Notes: generated by a model not told the origin, from the sequence alone. A DNA stretch of 64,000 nt from Sphingosinithalassobacter sp. CS137 (GCF_014334115.1 NZ_CP060494.1:2882501-2946500), one strand, 5' to 3'; shown: positions 34,626 to 43,065, counted from the first letter of the stretch. Translations and numbers: made by a program.

Positions 34626-35522
34626 ATGATCGACGCATTGCTCTCGACGCCGCTCGACCGGCTCTCGGCCAAGCTGCTCGGCCCGGCGGAATTCGACTTC
34701 GCGCTGCCGCCGGGGGAGCCTTCGGTGATCGCACCGGATTCGGTATCCTGGCGCGTCTTCGCCAATCCTGTTTCGATGTACATCGGCGGCATGGCCGCGG
34801 TGTTGCTCGAACTGGGCGAGCCGCGCGTGCGGCACGGCGTGTGGGACCATTCGAGCTTCAGGCGCGATCCCGCCGGCCGCTTGCGGCGCACCGGAATGGC
34901 CGCAATGGTCACCGTCTATGGCGCGCGCAGCAGCTTCGAGGCGATGGCGGCGCGGGTGCGGCGGATGCACGGCCGGATCACCGGCACCACGCCGGAGGGG
35001 CTGGCCTATTCCGCCGAGGATCCGGAGCTGCTGCTGTGGGTACAGGTGACGGCGGCGTACGGCTTTCTGGAAGCCTATCACGCCTATGTGCGACCGATCG
35101 ATGCAGCGCAGCGGGATCGCTACTATGCCGAGGCGGAAGCGGGCGCAGCGCTATATGGCGTGCAGGAGCCGCCGCTGAGCCAGGGCGCAGTGGATGCGGT
35201 GTTTGCGCGCATGCAGCCGACGCTCGCACCGTCGCCGATTCTGGACGAACTGCTCGACATCCTGCGGACCGCGCCGATCCTGCCGCTGCCGCTGCGTCCG
35301 ATGCAGCGCGTGGCCGTGCGCGCGGCAGTCGATCTCGTTCCGCCCGGCCTGCGGCGGCAGCTCGGCCTCGCCGGCCAGCCCAGGCCGCGGCCCGGCGAGC
35401 GCGCGCTGCTGAAGGCGCTTGCGCAGCTTGGCGAGCGCACGCACCTGCCGTCGAGCCCAGCCGCGCAGGCGCTGCGGCGGATGGGCTTGTCCTTCGATCG
35501 TCACGGGCGAACGGCCGCGTGA
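34626..35522 (+). CDS. MpaB-family oxygenase-like protein (DUF2236)
   Basis: 298 residues. Matches the DUF2236/latex-clearing/MpaB haem-protein family: NPVSMYIGGMAAVLLELGEPRV, HGVWDHSSFRRDPAGRLRRTG, MVTVYGARSSFEAMAARVRRMH, and WVQVTAAYGFLEAYHAYV. The family includes haem-b dioxygenases that cleave C=C or act in mycophenolate synthesis, but most members are uncharacterised. A histidine that could bind haem lies in the HGVWDH region. Confidence 0.8.
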   Translation: MIDALLSTPLDRLSAKLLGPAEFDFALPPGEPSVIAPDSVSWRVFANPVSMYIGGMAAVLLELGEPRVRHGVWDHSSFRRDPAGRLRRTGMAAMVTVYGARSSFEAMAARVRRMHGRITGTTPEGLAYSAEDPELLLWVQVTAAYGFLEAYHAYVRPIDAAQRDRYYAEAEAGAALYGVQEPPLSQGAVDAVFARMQPTLAPSPILDELLDILRTAPILPLPLRPMQRVAVRAAVDLVPPGLRRQLGLAGQPRPRPGERALLKALAQLGERTHLPSSPAAQALRRMGLSFDRHGRTAA

Positions 35523-35666
35523 ATCGGGGCATGTGAAGGTAAATGCAGGCAAGGCTTGATTTGCGGGTGCGCAGCGGCTTTGGAGGGCAAATGGATGCTG
35601 CCGTTCAGGCTGCGTACAGACCAATTCGTTGCAGTCGCGCAACGTCACCAATCGTGGAGAGTATCG

Positions 35667-36659
35667 ATGATCCGCCGGAGCCTGTTTCTCAGCGCAATTG
35701 CCGTCCCCGTGCTGCTCAGCGGCTGCGGCGACAATGACGATTCGGCTTCGCCGACGCCGACTCCCACTCCGACCACGTCGCCGACGCCTACGCCGACGGC
35801 GAGCCCCACCTACACTGCATTTCCGTTGAGCGCGGCCACCCAGTTCACGGCGATCTCCGCCGGAACGAGCTACACCGGCGACCCCGCGACCGGCGCGGTC
35901 ACGCTCGGGCCGGCGACCACCGAGACGCGCACCGGCCGTGTCACTCTGGCAGTCAACAACAACATCACGAGCGGCGAGTATGTGATCGCCGAGGCGAGTG
36001 AGGAGACGCGGTTCAACAACGCCGAACTGACGGTCCAGCCTGCGACGACTGTTCCGGAATATGTCTTCCGCGAGACCGGCACCGGCGGGAAATTCTCGCA
36101 GATCGAATTCCTCAACAACAGCATCCCGGATCGCGTCTCGAGCAACGAGACGATCAAGGCGCTGACGCGCGTGAGCTATGCCAATTGGTGGCGGGGTGAC
36201 ACCACGGCGGGGCAGAAGCGGATCACGGCCACCGTGTTCGGCTATCCCACTGTCGTAGCCGACATTCCGACGACCGGGACCGCCGCCTATACGTCGCGCG
36301 TGTCCGGCCGCGTGGTGAGCGTGACGGGCGGAGCGACGGCAATCGACCGGCTGGACGGTACGGTCACGATGTCGGTGAACTTCTCGAGCGGCCTCGTAAC
36401 GCTCTCGATGAACCTCAGCCGAGTCGATGCCGGCGGCGTCGTTACGCCGCTCGGCACGATCGAAGGCACGGCCGGCGTTCCGGTGAGCGCGAACCTGTTC
36501 ACCGGCAATTTCGGGACGACCAGCCTGGTGCCGGGCCTGTTCAGCGGCGGCTATTACGGCTCGGTGGCCGAAGAGATCGGTATCAGCTTCGTCGCATCGG
36601 GCGCGGCCGCAGGCACCGAATATCGGATCGTCGGCACCGTCGTCGGCAACAAGAACTGA
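35667..36659 (+). CDS. Hypothetical lipoprotein with Pro-Thr repeat linker
   Basis: 330 residues. Start ATG 35667 after GGAGAG. Lipobox LSGC, then an acidic patch and a (P/S)TPTPT linker (~28-47) like those that tether proteins to the cell surface. The remainder is Thr/Ser/Gly/Val-rich beta structure (YVIAEASEETRFNNAEL, GRVVSVTGGATAIDRLDG, ATVFGYPTVVADIP), possibly a transferrin-binding-protein-like barrel: FSGGYYGSVAEEIG near the end is reminiscent of the GxFYGxxAxE motif of such lipoproteins. Function unknown. Confidence 0.75.
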   Translation: MIRRSLFLSAIAVPVLLSGCGDNDDSASPTPTPTPTTSPTPTPTASPTYTAFPLSAATQFTAISAGTSYTGDPATGAVTLGPATTETRTGRVTLAVNNNITSGEYVIAEASEETRFNNAELTVQPATTVPEYVFRETGTGGKFSQIEFLNNSIPDRVSSNETIKALTRVSYANWWRGDTTAGQKRITATVFGYPTVVADIPTTGTAAYTSRVSGRVVSVTGGATAIDRLDGTVTMSVNFSSGLVTLSMNLSRVDAGGVVTPLGTIEGTAGVPVSANLFTGNFGTTSLVPGLFSGGYYGSVAEEIGISFVASGAAAGTEYRIVGTVVGNKN

Positions 36660-36665
36660 GCAGGC

Positions 36666-36697
36666 GCGGGCGGCGGGGCATCGCGCCCGCCGCCCGC
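36666..36697. terminator. Strong stem-loop between convergent genes
   Basis: A perfect 12-bp GC stem (GCGGGCGGCGGG at 36666-36677, complement at 36686-36697) with an 8-nt loop, 6 bp past the lipoprotein stop, followed by TTCCTCGTCGTT on the plus strand. It probably stops transcription from the plus side and perhaps from pth. Confidence 0.65.
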
Positions 36698-36708
36698 TTC
36701 CTCGTCGT

Positions 36709-37284
36709 TCAGGCGTCGCGCTGGAGCCGGAGCGCGACGTCGCTCATGAAGCGCGCGTCATTTCCTTCGGCAAGCCACGGCGCTTCGGCAGCGAGCGCGC
36801 CGAGCAGATCGGTGAGGTCCTCCAGTTCGGCCTTGGCATAGTTGCCGAGAACATAGCCGGTGACGCGATCCTTGTGGCCGGGATGGCCGATTCCGATCCG
36901 TACGCGCCGGAAATCGGGGCCGATGTGCTGACCGGCCGAGCGCAGCCCGTTGTGTCCGGCAGTGCCGCCGCCGACCTTCACCTTCACCTTGAATGGCGGT
37001 AGATCGAGCTCGTCGTGAAAGACGGTCACCTCCTCGGGCGCCAGCTTGTAGAAATCCGTTGCCGCGCGGATCGAGCGGCCGCTTTCGTTCATATAGGTCC
37101 CGGGCTTGAGCAGCAGGATCTTGGCGCTGCCGACGTGGCCCTCGCGGGTCCAGCCCTGGAACTGCTTCTTCACTGGCCCGAAGCTGTGCACTTCGGCGAT
37201 GGCGTCCAGCGCCATGAAGCCGATATTGTGCCGGTGCATCGCATATTGCGGGCCCGGATTGCCGAGGCCGACCCAGAGCTGCAT
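36709..37284 (-). CDS. pth: Peptidyl-tRNA hydrolase
   Basis: 191 residues. Frees stalled peptidyl-tRNAs. Motifs: LWVGLGNPGPQYAMHRHNIGF with the catalytic histidine, LLKPGTYMNESG, FHDELDLPPFKVKVKVGGGTAGHNGLRS (catalytic Asp and tRNA-binding region) and RVRIGIGHPG. ATG 37284 is favoured by a GGGGAA box; an in-frame GTG is 6 bp earlier. Lies 80 bp after rplY on the same strand. Confidence 0.95.
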   Translation of the reverse strand: MQLWVGLGNPGPQYAMHRHNIGFMALDAIAEVHSFGPVKKQFQGWTREGHVGSAKILLLKPGTYMNESGRSIRAATDFYKLAPEEVTVFHDELDLPPFKVKVKVGGGTAGHNGLRSAGQHIGPDFRRVRIGIGHPGHKDRVTGYVLGNYAKAELEDLTDLLGALAAEAPWLAEGNDARFMSDVALRLQRDA

Positions 37285-37364
37285 GGACACTTCCCCAAAA
37301 CGAACACCGCCCCCGCACCGGGGTGCGGAGGCGGCGTATCGGACCCGGAAGATCGAGGAAAGGC

Positions 37365-38009
37365 TTACTCGCCTTCGCCCTCGGCCTCGCCAGCCTCGCC
37401 GGCTTCCTCGGTCGTCGTGTCGCCTTCGCTCGACTTCAGCGCCGACGGCGCGACGACGGTGGCGATGGTGAAGTCACGATCGGTGATCGCCGGAGTGGCG
37501 CCCTCGGGCAGCGCGACCGCCGAGATGTGCAGCGAATCGCCGACCTCGAGGCCCTTCAGCGAGGCTTCGATCTGGTCGGGGATGTTCGCCGCATCGACCA
37601 CCAGCTCCACTTCGTGGCGCACGATGTTCAGCACGCCGCCCCGCTTGATGCCCGGAGCCAGCGCCTCTTCGGTGAACACGACGGGCACGTTGACGTGCAC
37701 CTTGGCATGTTCGGAGATGCGCAGGAAATCCGCGTGCACCGGACGATCGGTGACGGGATCGAACGCCACGTCCTTCGGCAGCGTGCGCACGGCCTTCTTG
37801 CCGGCGCCTTCGATCATCACGACCGAGTTCATGAAGTGGCCCGTCATCAGGAGCTTCATCAGCGCCTTTTCTTCGACGTGGATGATGACGGGATCTTCCT
37901 TGTTGCCGTAAATCACGGCGGGCACGCGGCCATCTCGACGAAGCGCCCGGGAGGCTCCCTTGCCAGCCCGGTCGCGCGTCTCGGCCGACAGCGTAAGCTG
38001 TTCGCTCAT
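37365..38009 (-). CDS. rplY: 50S ribosomal protein L25 (Ctc/TL5 type)
   Basis: 214 residues, the long two-domain form. The N-terminal domain ([30 protein letters not shown]) binds 5S rRNA. The C-terminal beta domain includes [18 protein letters not shown] and [10 protein letters not shown], then an acidic Glu/Ala tail common in this form. Paired with pth as in most alphaproteobacteria. A promoter candidate lies at 38093-38121. Confidence 0.95.
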   Translation of the reverse strand: MSEQLTLSAETRDRAGKGASRALRRDGRVPAVIYGNKEDPVIIHVEEKALMKLLMTGHFMNSVVMIEGAGKKAVRTLPKDVAFDPVTDRPVHADFLRISEHAKVHVNVPVVFTEEALAPGIKRGGVLNIVRHEVELVVDAANIPDQIEASLKGLEVGDSLHISAVALPEGATPAITDRDFTIATVVAPSALKSSEGDTTTEEAGEAGEAEGEGE

Positions 38010-38092
38010 TGCAGTCTCCGAATGCGCTTGATGTGTTCAGTCCATTTCGCCGGGCAGGCCTCCAGGGATGACCCTGCCACGACAAGCGCGCG

Positions 38093-38121
38093 CCTATAGG
38101 GGAGACGCGCGTAAAGGGCAA
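38093..38121 (-). promoter_or_regulatory. Sigma-70-like promoter candidate for rplY-pth
   Basis: Minus strand: TTGCCC, 17 bp, TATAGG, about 84 bp upstream of the rplY ATG. The spacing is ideal but the boxes each differ from consensus by two or more bases. Confidence 0.4.
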
Positions 38122-38140
38122 GCACGCGCGCCCTGAAACG

Positions 38141-39178
38141 TTATTGCACGCGCTCGATCGCCACTCCGCGCGTTTCCAGCATTTCCAGCACGGAGCCGGA
38201 GCCGACGAAATGGCCCGCTCCGGCGGCGAACAGGATCACGCCGCTGCGCGAGTCGAGCCGCGCGATCAGCTCCTCCACCCAGGCGGCGTTGCGGCGGGTC
38301 AGCATCGGATCGGCGAGGGCGGAGGAGGGGTCCAGGTCTTCCGGCATGATGATCAGCGGCGAATCGGGGCCGACCTCGCCGCGCGCCCATGCATGTGCGG
38401 GCCCTTCCAGCACTTCGCGCCGGCGCGCCGGCGTTATGAGCGCGGCCTCCAGCATCCGCCGCTGCGCAGCTTCGGGCACGGCGTTGATGCTTTCGACCAC
38501 ACTGCCGCTGTCCTCGATCGCCTCGACCGGCTTGCCCACGCTGCGGAAATGATGTTCGAGCCAGTCGTCGGCCCCCTGGGCGGAGACTTCGCCTGCCAGC
38601 ATGTCGCGGACCGCGGAAACGCTCAGCGCCGCGGCCCAGGTTGGCATCGCGTCCATCTGTTCGACGAGCGCGGCGGGGAGCGTGCGCTGAAAGGCAGCGA
38701 GCTTGGCGTGATAGCGCGGCGATATGCGATCCTGGAGCGGCGGCATGCTCTCGCGCCCGGCGAGCCCCAGCATCAGGTCGATCCCCTCGGTCTCTTCCTC
38801 CACCGATTCCAGCAGCAGCGAATCGGCGCGCAGGATGACCGCCTCCAGCCCCGGATTGCGCCAGCGGAAGCCGATCGGCAGGCTGTGGATCGTGCCGAAG
38901 AGATAGATGGTCGTATCGGCATCGGCGATGCGCCAGATCGCCGGCGCCGGGGCATAAGGCTGCGTCTCGCGCACCCGCTCGCGTTCCAGCGCGTACAGCA
39001 GCTCCATTGCCGCCTCGGCTGGCGGGCGGACGATGGTGCCGTCCAGTGCTACGGCCTCGTCCATCGGATAGCCGTGGTAGGGAAGCTGTGGCGTCTGAGC
39101 CGCCGTCGGGCCAGCGAGCCACAGCAGCGTCAGCAGCATCGCCGCGCAGGCGGCCTTCCGGCAAGCGTTCCCCTTCAT
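38141..39178 (-). CDS. TraB/GumN-family protein, secreted
   Basis: 345 residues from ATG 39178 with a hydrophobic signal (~10-30). Two conserved boxes of the TraB/PrgY/GumN family are visible: [11 protein letters not shown] near residue ~95 and [22 protein letters not shown] near the C-terminus. Some family members are Tiki-like metalloproteases with the GxxH residues as active site. Function in bacteria is poorly known. Divergent from glyQ, 112 bp between starts. The frame extends further upstream but overlaps the glyQ start. Confidence 0.83.
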   Translation of the reverse strand: MKGNACRKAACAAMLLTLLWLAGPTAAQTPQLPYHGYPMDEAVALDGTIVRPPAEAAMELLYALERERVRETQPYAPAPAIWRIADADTTIYLFGTIHSLPIGFRWRNPGLEAVILRADSLLLESVEEETEGIDLMLGLAGRESMPPLQDRISPRYHAKLAAFQRTLPAALVEQMDAMPTWAAALSVSAVRDMLAGEVSAQGADDWLEHHFRSVGKPVEAIEDSGSVVESINAVPEAAQRRMLEAALITPARRREVLEGPAHAWARGEVGPDSPLIIMPEDLDPSSALADPMLTRRNAAWVEELIARLDSRSGVILFAAGAGHFVGSGSVLEMLETRGVAIERVQ

Positions 39179-39290
39179 CCGGGACAATGGGCCAGCGGCG
39201 CACGCACGAGTCAACGGCCGCGGCATTGACCCGTTCTGCCGGCTGCGCCAAAGCGGGGCGGATTTCCCCTTCCGCACCTGCGAACATACC

Positions 39291-40190
39291 TTGCCCGAGA
39301 CCGCCGCCCCCAGCTTCCAGCGCATGATCCTCACGCTCCACGACTATTGGAGCGATCGCGGCTGCCTGATCCTCCAGCCCTATGACATGGAGATGGGGGC
39401 GGGCACCTTTCACACGGCCACCACGCTCCGCGCGCTGGGGCCGCAGCCGTGGAACGCGGCGTTCGTCCAGCCGTGCCGCCGCCCCACCGACGGCCGCTAT
39501 GGTGAGAACCCCAACCGGCTGCAGCATTACTACCAGTATCAGGTGATCCTGAAGCCCAGCCCGGCGGACCTGCAGGAGCTGTATCTGGGCAGCCTGGCGG
39601 CGATCGGCATCGATTTCGGGCTGCACGATATCCGCTTCGTAGAGGACGATTGGGAAAGCCCCACGCTGGGCGCCTGGGGGCTGGGCTGGGAAGTCTGGTG
39701 CGACGGGATGGAAGTCACCCAGTTCACCTATTTCCAGCAGATGGGCGGGTTCGATTGCAAGCCTGTCGCCGGTGAGCTCACCTACGGGCTGGAGCGGCTG
39801 GCGATGTACATCCAGAATGTCGACAGCGTGTACGAGCTGAGGTTCAACGACGCGGGCGTGACCTATGGCGATGTGTTCCTCGAGAACGAGCGCCAGATGT
39901 CCGAATGGAATTTCGAAGTCGCGGACACCGATGCGCTGTTCGACGGCTTTCGCAAGGCAGTGGCGGAGTGCGAGAATTGCCTCGACCGCAACTTGCCGAT
40001 CCCCGCCTATGAGCAGGCGATCAAGGCCAGCCACACCTTCAATCTGCTCCAGGCGCGGGGCGTGATCTCGGTCGCCGAGCGCCAGGCCTATATCGGCCGC
40101 GTGCGCGATCTGGCGAAGGGGGCCTGCGCCAAGCATATCGAGAAGATGACGCCACAGTGGGAAGCGAACTTCCCGGGGTGGAGCCTGTGA
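39291..40190 (+). CDS. glyQ: Glycyl-tRNA synthetase alpha subunit
   Basis: 299 residues. Class II synthetase catalytic subunit of the bacterial alpha2-beta2 enzyme. Motifs: [72 protein letters not shown]. The family needs ~12 residues before ILTLHDYW, so the TTG at 39291 is the best start; the first ATG (39324) would be too short. No good ribosome binding site is seen. Its stop overlaps a GTG of the DUF559 frame. Confidence 0.95.
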   Translation: MPETAAPSFQRMILTLHDYWSDRGCLILQPYDMEMGAGTFHTATTLRALGPQPWNAAFVQPCRRPTDGRYGENPNRLQHYYQYQVILKPSPADLQELYLGSLAAIGIDFGLHDIRFVEDDWESPTLGAWGLGWEVWCDGMEVTQFTYFQQMGGFDCKPVAGELTYGLERLAMYIQNVDSVYELRFNDAGVTYGDVFLENERQMSEWNFEVADTDALFDGFRKAVAECENCLDRNLPIPAYEQAIKASHTFNLLQARGVISVAERQAYIGRVRDLAKGACAKHIEKMTPQWEANFPGWSL

Positions 40191-40202
40191 GCGCGGCTGC
40201 AA

Positions 40203-40252
40203 ATCCTCCCCGGCACGGGGAGGGGGACCGCGCGAAGCGCGGTGGAGGGGGC
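40203..40252. repeat. Left palindromic unit of the DUF559 cassette
   Basis: A 50-nt unit: an outer 27-nt block (40203-40229) containing the hairpin CTCCCCG...CGGGGAG, a GC hairpin (40228-40242, loop GAA), and the inner box GGTGGAGGGGGC (40241-40252). The outer and inner blocks recur as exact reverse complements at 40622-40648 and 40599-40610. Starts 12 bp after the glyQ stop. Confidence 0.92.
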
Positions 40253-40657
40253 GTGCCGCGTCAGCTCCGTCCGGAATCCGCGACTGCTCGCACGTTACGC
40301 AAAGAATTGAGCTTGCCTGAAGTCCTCCTGTGGGAGCGCCTTCGCGGTCAAAAGACTGGCGCAAAATTCCGCCGACAGCATCCGATCGGATCATATGTGG
40401 TCGATTTCTACTGCGCGTCCGCGCAGCTGGTCGTCGAAGTTGACGGACAGGCGCACGATCTTAATCCACGTGCGGAAAGCGATGCGCGGCGTGACGCTTT
40501 TCTAATCGACAATGGATATCGAGTGGCGCGTTTTTCGGCCGCGGATGTGCTTGAGGATGCGGGCGGGGTGGCGGAATCGATCGCTGCGCTTGTGGCGAGC
40601 CCCCTCCACCATCCTTCGGATGGTCCCCCTCCCCGTGCCGGGGAGGATCTGAAGTGA
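40253..40657 (+). CDS. DUF559 endonuclease-domain protein inserted between glyQ and glyS
   Basis: About 134 residues from GTG 40253, which follows GGAGGGGG of the left repeat unit; a start at GTG 40187 overlapping the glyQ stop is the alternative. The fold is the DUF559/Vsr-like PD-(D/E)XK type: ARTLRKELSLPEVLLWERLR, then FRRQHPIGSYVVDFYC, then LVVEVDGQAHD with the acidic catalytic candidates, and RVARFSAADVLED. All look intact. The last ~19 residues (from PLHHPSDGPPPRAG) are encoded by the right repeat unit. The stop overlaps the glyS start (GTGA). The nuclease's role is unknown; being inside an essential operon and bounded by inverted repeats suggests a mobile cassette. Confidence 0.85.
   Translation: MPRQLRPESATARTLRKELSLPEVLLWERLRGQKTGAKFRRQHPIGSYVVDFYCASAQLVVEVDGQAHDLNPRAESDARRDAFLIDNGYRVARFSAADVLEDAGGVAESIAALVASPLHHPSDGPPPRAGEDLK
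40599..40648. repeat. Right palindromic unit of the DUF559 cassette
   Basis: The mirror of 40203-40252: inner box (40599-40610), a different small hairpin with TTC loop (40609-40623), then the 27-nt outer block (40622-40648) that is a perfect reverse complement of 40203-40229. Its last bases GGGGAGGA lie 6 nt before the glyS GTG and form its ribosome binding site. Confidence 0.92.
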
Positions 40658-43065
40658 CCGAATTCCTGCTCGAACTGCGTTCCGAGGAAATCCCCGCGCG
40701 GATGCAGGCGAAGGCGCGCGACGACCTCGCCAAGCTGTTCTCCGCCGAACTGACCAAGGCCGGGATCGAGGTCGATGCGCTCGTCACCTATGCCACGCCG
40801 CGCCGGCTCGCGCTGATCGCGCGCGGACTGCCGCTGGCGACGCAGGCGGTGTCCGAGGAGATCAAGGGTCCTCGCACCTCGGCTCCGCCGCAGGCACTGG
40901 AAGGCTTTCTGCGCAAGACCGGCCTGGCGCGCGAGCAGCTCGAAGACCGCGACGGCGTGTGGTTCGCGGTGATCGACAAGCCCGGCCGCGCGACCGCCGA
41001 GGTGCTGGCAGAGGCGATCCCCGCGGTGATCCGCGCCTTTCCCTGGCCCAAGTCGATGCGCTGGGGCGATGCCTCGGTTTCGACCGAGAGCCTGCGCTGG
41101 GTGCGCCCGCTGCAGGGCATCGTCGCGCTGCTGGGCGAGGATGTGGTGCCGTGCGAGGTCGCGGGCGTCGCCAGCGGCGCCGCGACGCTAGGGCATCGCT
41201 TCCACCATCCCGGTGCGATCACCATCGGATCGGCGGCGGATTATGTCGAGAAGCTGCGCGCCTGCCATGTGATCGTCGATCCCGCCGAGCGCGCGGCGAT
41301 CATCCGCGACGGCGCGGCGAAACTGGCGGGTGAGGCCGGGCTGGTGCTGGTCGAGGACGAGAGCCTGGTTGCCGAGAACGCCGGGCTGACCGAATGGCCG
41401 GTGCCGCTGCTGGGCAGCTTCGACGCGCGGCTGCTCGATGCCCCGCGCGAGATCCTGGAGCTGACGCTCAAGGTGAATCAGAAATATTTCTCGGTGCGGC
41501 GCGAGACTGGCGAGACCGCACCGGGCTTCGTCTGTGTGGCGAACATCGCCGCGCGCGACGGCGGCGACAAAATCGTGGCGGGCAATCGCAAGGTCGCCGA
41601 GGCGCGGCTCTCCGACGCGATCTTCTTTTGGGAACAGGACAAGAAGGTCCCGCTTGCCGAGCAGGCGAAGAAGCTCGACCGCATCGTCTTCCACGAAAAG
41701 CTGGGCACGGTCGCGGACAAGGCCACGCGCGTCGGCAAGCTGGCGCGCTGGCTGGTCGAGGAGGGGATCGTTGGAAACTCCGGTGCGGCTGCCGGTTCGA
41801 AGGGTTCGGATGCGAGCACCAGTGCTCCGGCGCAGGCCGGAGCTCAGGGTGCAGAGCGCAGCGGAGACGGCACAGGGCTCCGGCCTGCGCCGGAGCACGG
41901 GCAGGCGGAACTCGCCGAGCTTGCCGAACAGGCCGGCCTTCTCTGCAAGGCCGATCTCGTCACGCAAACGGTGGGCGAATTCCCCGAGGTTCAGGGCATC
42001 ATCGGCTATGAACTGGCGAAGGCGCAGGGCCTGCCGCTGGAAGTCGCCGAGGCGATCCGCGATCACTACAAGCCGGTCGGGCAGGGCGACGAAGTCCCCA
42101 CCGCGCCGGTGAGCGTGGCGGTGGCGCTGGCGGACAAGCTGGATACGCTCGTCGCGTTCTTCTTCGCGGACATGCCGCCCACTGGATCGAAGGACCCGTT
42201 TGCCCTTCGCCGAGCGGCGTTGGGGGTGCTGGAACTCCTAACGCGCAACGGTCTGCGGCTTAACCTTTGGGAGGGTATCACCCGAGGCCTGCGAGGAATG
42301 ACCGATCTGCGCGTATCGCCAGAATCCTCTGACGAGGCTTTGGTCGAGCACAAAGCCGCCATGGAAAGCGTCTTCACATCGCTTCCCACCTTCTTCGCCG
42401 ACCGCCTCAAGGTTCAGCAGCGCGAGGCGGGCGTTCGCCACGATCTGATCGACGCGGTGTTCGCGCTCGGCGGCGAGGACGATCTCGTCCGGCTGCTCGC
42501 GCGGGTGCATGCGTTGCAGGCGTTCGTCGAGACCGATGAGGGGACGAACCTGCTCGCCGGGTACAAGCGTGCGGCGAATATCCTGAAGAAGGAAGGCTAC
42601 GTCGCCCCTGCGCAGGCAGGGGCCCATGGCTCTGTCGATGAAATGCCAGCGCCAGTGGACGGAGAGATGGGCCCCCGCCTTCGCGGGGGCGACGGTAGAA
42701 AGCATGTGCACGAGGGTGCAGCTATACGCTCCCGCCTGCGCGGGGGCGACGGTGGAGAGCCGGCGTCCGGAACTGCTGACGGTGGTGGGGATGCAGCCGA
42801 GCCTTATGCTCGCGAACCCGCCGAGGCCGAGCTGATCGCTGCGCTCGACGCGGCCGAGCCCGAAGCAGCCGCCGCGATCGCACGCGAGGATTTCGAAGCC
42901 GCGATGGCCGCGCTCGCCACGCTGCGCGGGCCGATCGACCGTTTCTTCGACACGGTGACGGTGAACGACGCCGACGCGGCGAAGCGCGCGGCACGACTCG
43001 CGTTGCTGGCGCGGATGCGCGACGCAGTGCATCGGGTGGCGGATTTCTCGAAGATCGAGGGGTAG
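40654..43065 (+). CDS. glyS: Glycyl-tRNA synthetase beta subunit with two in-frame repeat insertions
   Basis: 803 residues, against ~690 in E. coli. GTG 40654 overlaps the DUF559 stop. The family core is intact: FLLELRSEEIPARM, GPRTSAPPQALEGFLRKTG, WPKSMRWGD, LRWVRPLQGIV, EILELTLKVNQKYF, FFWEQDKK, KDPFALRRAALGVLELL, and the tRNA-binding end PIDRFFDTVTVND. The extra length comes mostly from residues ~380-420 and ~649-715, low-complexity Ala/Gly/Arg stretches encoded by palindromic DNA (41822-41898, 42600-42752). Both sit at places where other GlyS proteins have loops, so the enzyme is probably functional. Confidence 0.95.
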   Translation: MTEFLLELRSEEIPARMQAKARDDLAKLFSAELTKAGIEVDALVTYATPRRLALIARGLPLATQAVSEEIKGPRTSAPPQALEGFLRKTGLAREQLEDRDGVWFAVIDKPGRATAEVLAEAIPAVIRAFPWPKSMRWGDASVSTESLRWVRPLQGIVALLGEDVVPCEVAGVASGAATLGHRFHHPGAITIGSAADYVEKLRACHVIVDPAERAAIIRDGAAKLAGEAGLVLVEDESLVAENAGLTEWPVPLLGSFDARLLDAPREILELTLKVNQKYFSVRRETGETAPGFVCVANIAARDGGDKIVAGNRKVAEARLSDAIFFWEQDKKVPLAEQAKKLDRIVFHEKLGTVADKATRVGKLARWLVEEGIVGNSGAAAGSKGSDASTSAPAQAGAQGAERSGDGTGLRPAPEHGQAELAELAEQAGLLCKADLVTQTVGEFPEVQGIIGYELAKAQGLPLEVAEAIRDHYKPVGQGDEVPTAPVSVAVALADKLDTLVAFFFADMPPTGSKDPFALRRAALGVLELLTRNGLRLNLWEGITRGLRGMTDLRVSPESSDEALVEHKAAMESVFTSLPTFFADRLKVQQREAGVRHDLIDAVFALGGEDDLVRLLARVHALQAFVETDEGTNLLAGYKRAANILKKEGYVAPAQAGAHGSVDEMPAPVDGEMGPRLRGGDGRKHVHEGAAIRSRLRGGDGGEPASGTADGGGDAAEPYAREPAEAELIAALDAAEPEAAAAIAREDFEAAMAALATLRGPIDRFFDTVTVNDADAAKRAARLALLARMRDAVHRVADFSKIEG
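41822..41898. repeat. Palindromic element inserted in glyS (first)
   Basis: A 22-nt arm (41822-41843) and its exact reverse complement (41877-41898) separated by 33 nt. Each arm is itself a hairpin (GCTCCGG...CCGGAGC). Translated as an Ala/Gly/Glu/Arg-rich loop at GlyS residues ~390-416. Confidence 0.9.
42600..42752. repeat. Palindromic elements inserted in glyS (second, three arms)
   Basis: A 28-nt arm at 42600-42627 is matched in reverse complement at 42667-42694 with three mismatches; a third, partial copy in the latter orientation lies at 42728-42752. Each contains a GC hairpin around CCTGCGCAGG- or CCTTCGCGG-like centres. Read through in frame as GlyS residues ~649-700, giving the repeated RLRGGDG motif. 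Confidence 0.88.

Noticed and set aside
40157..40252. Longer DUF559 frame starting within glyQ
   Set aside because: The first ~32 codons are glyQ sequence in another frame and the left repeat read through; homologues start close to the SD-preceded GTG 40253. GTG 40187 remains an alternative.
40190..40660. Target-site duplication around the DUF559 cassette
   Set aside because: The bases outside the two units (CTGCAA before, CTGAAG after) share only CTG; this is too short to claim a duplication.
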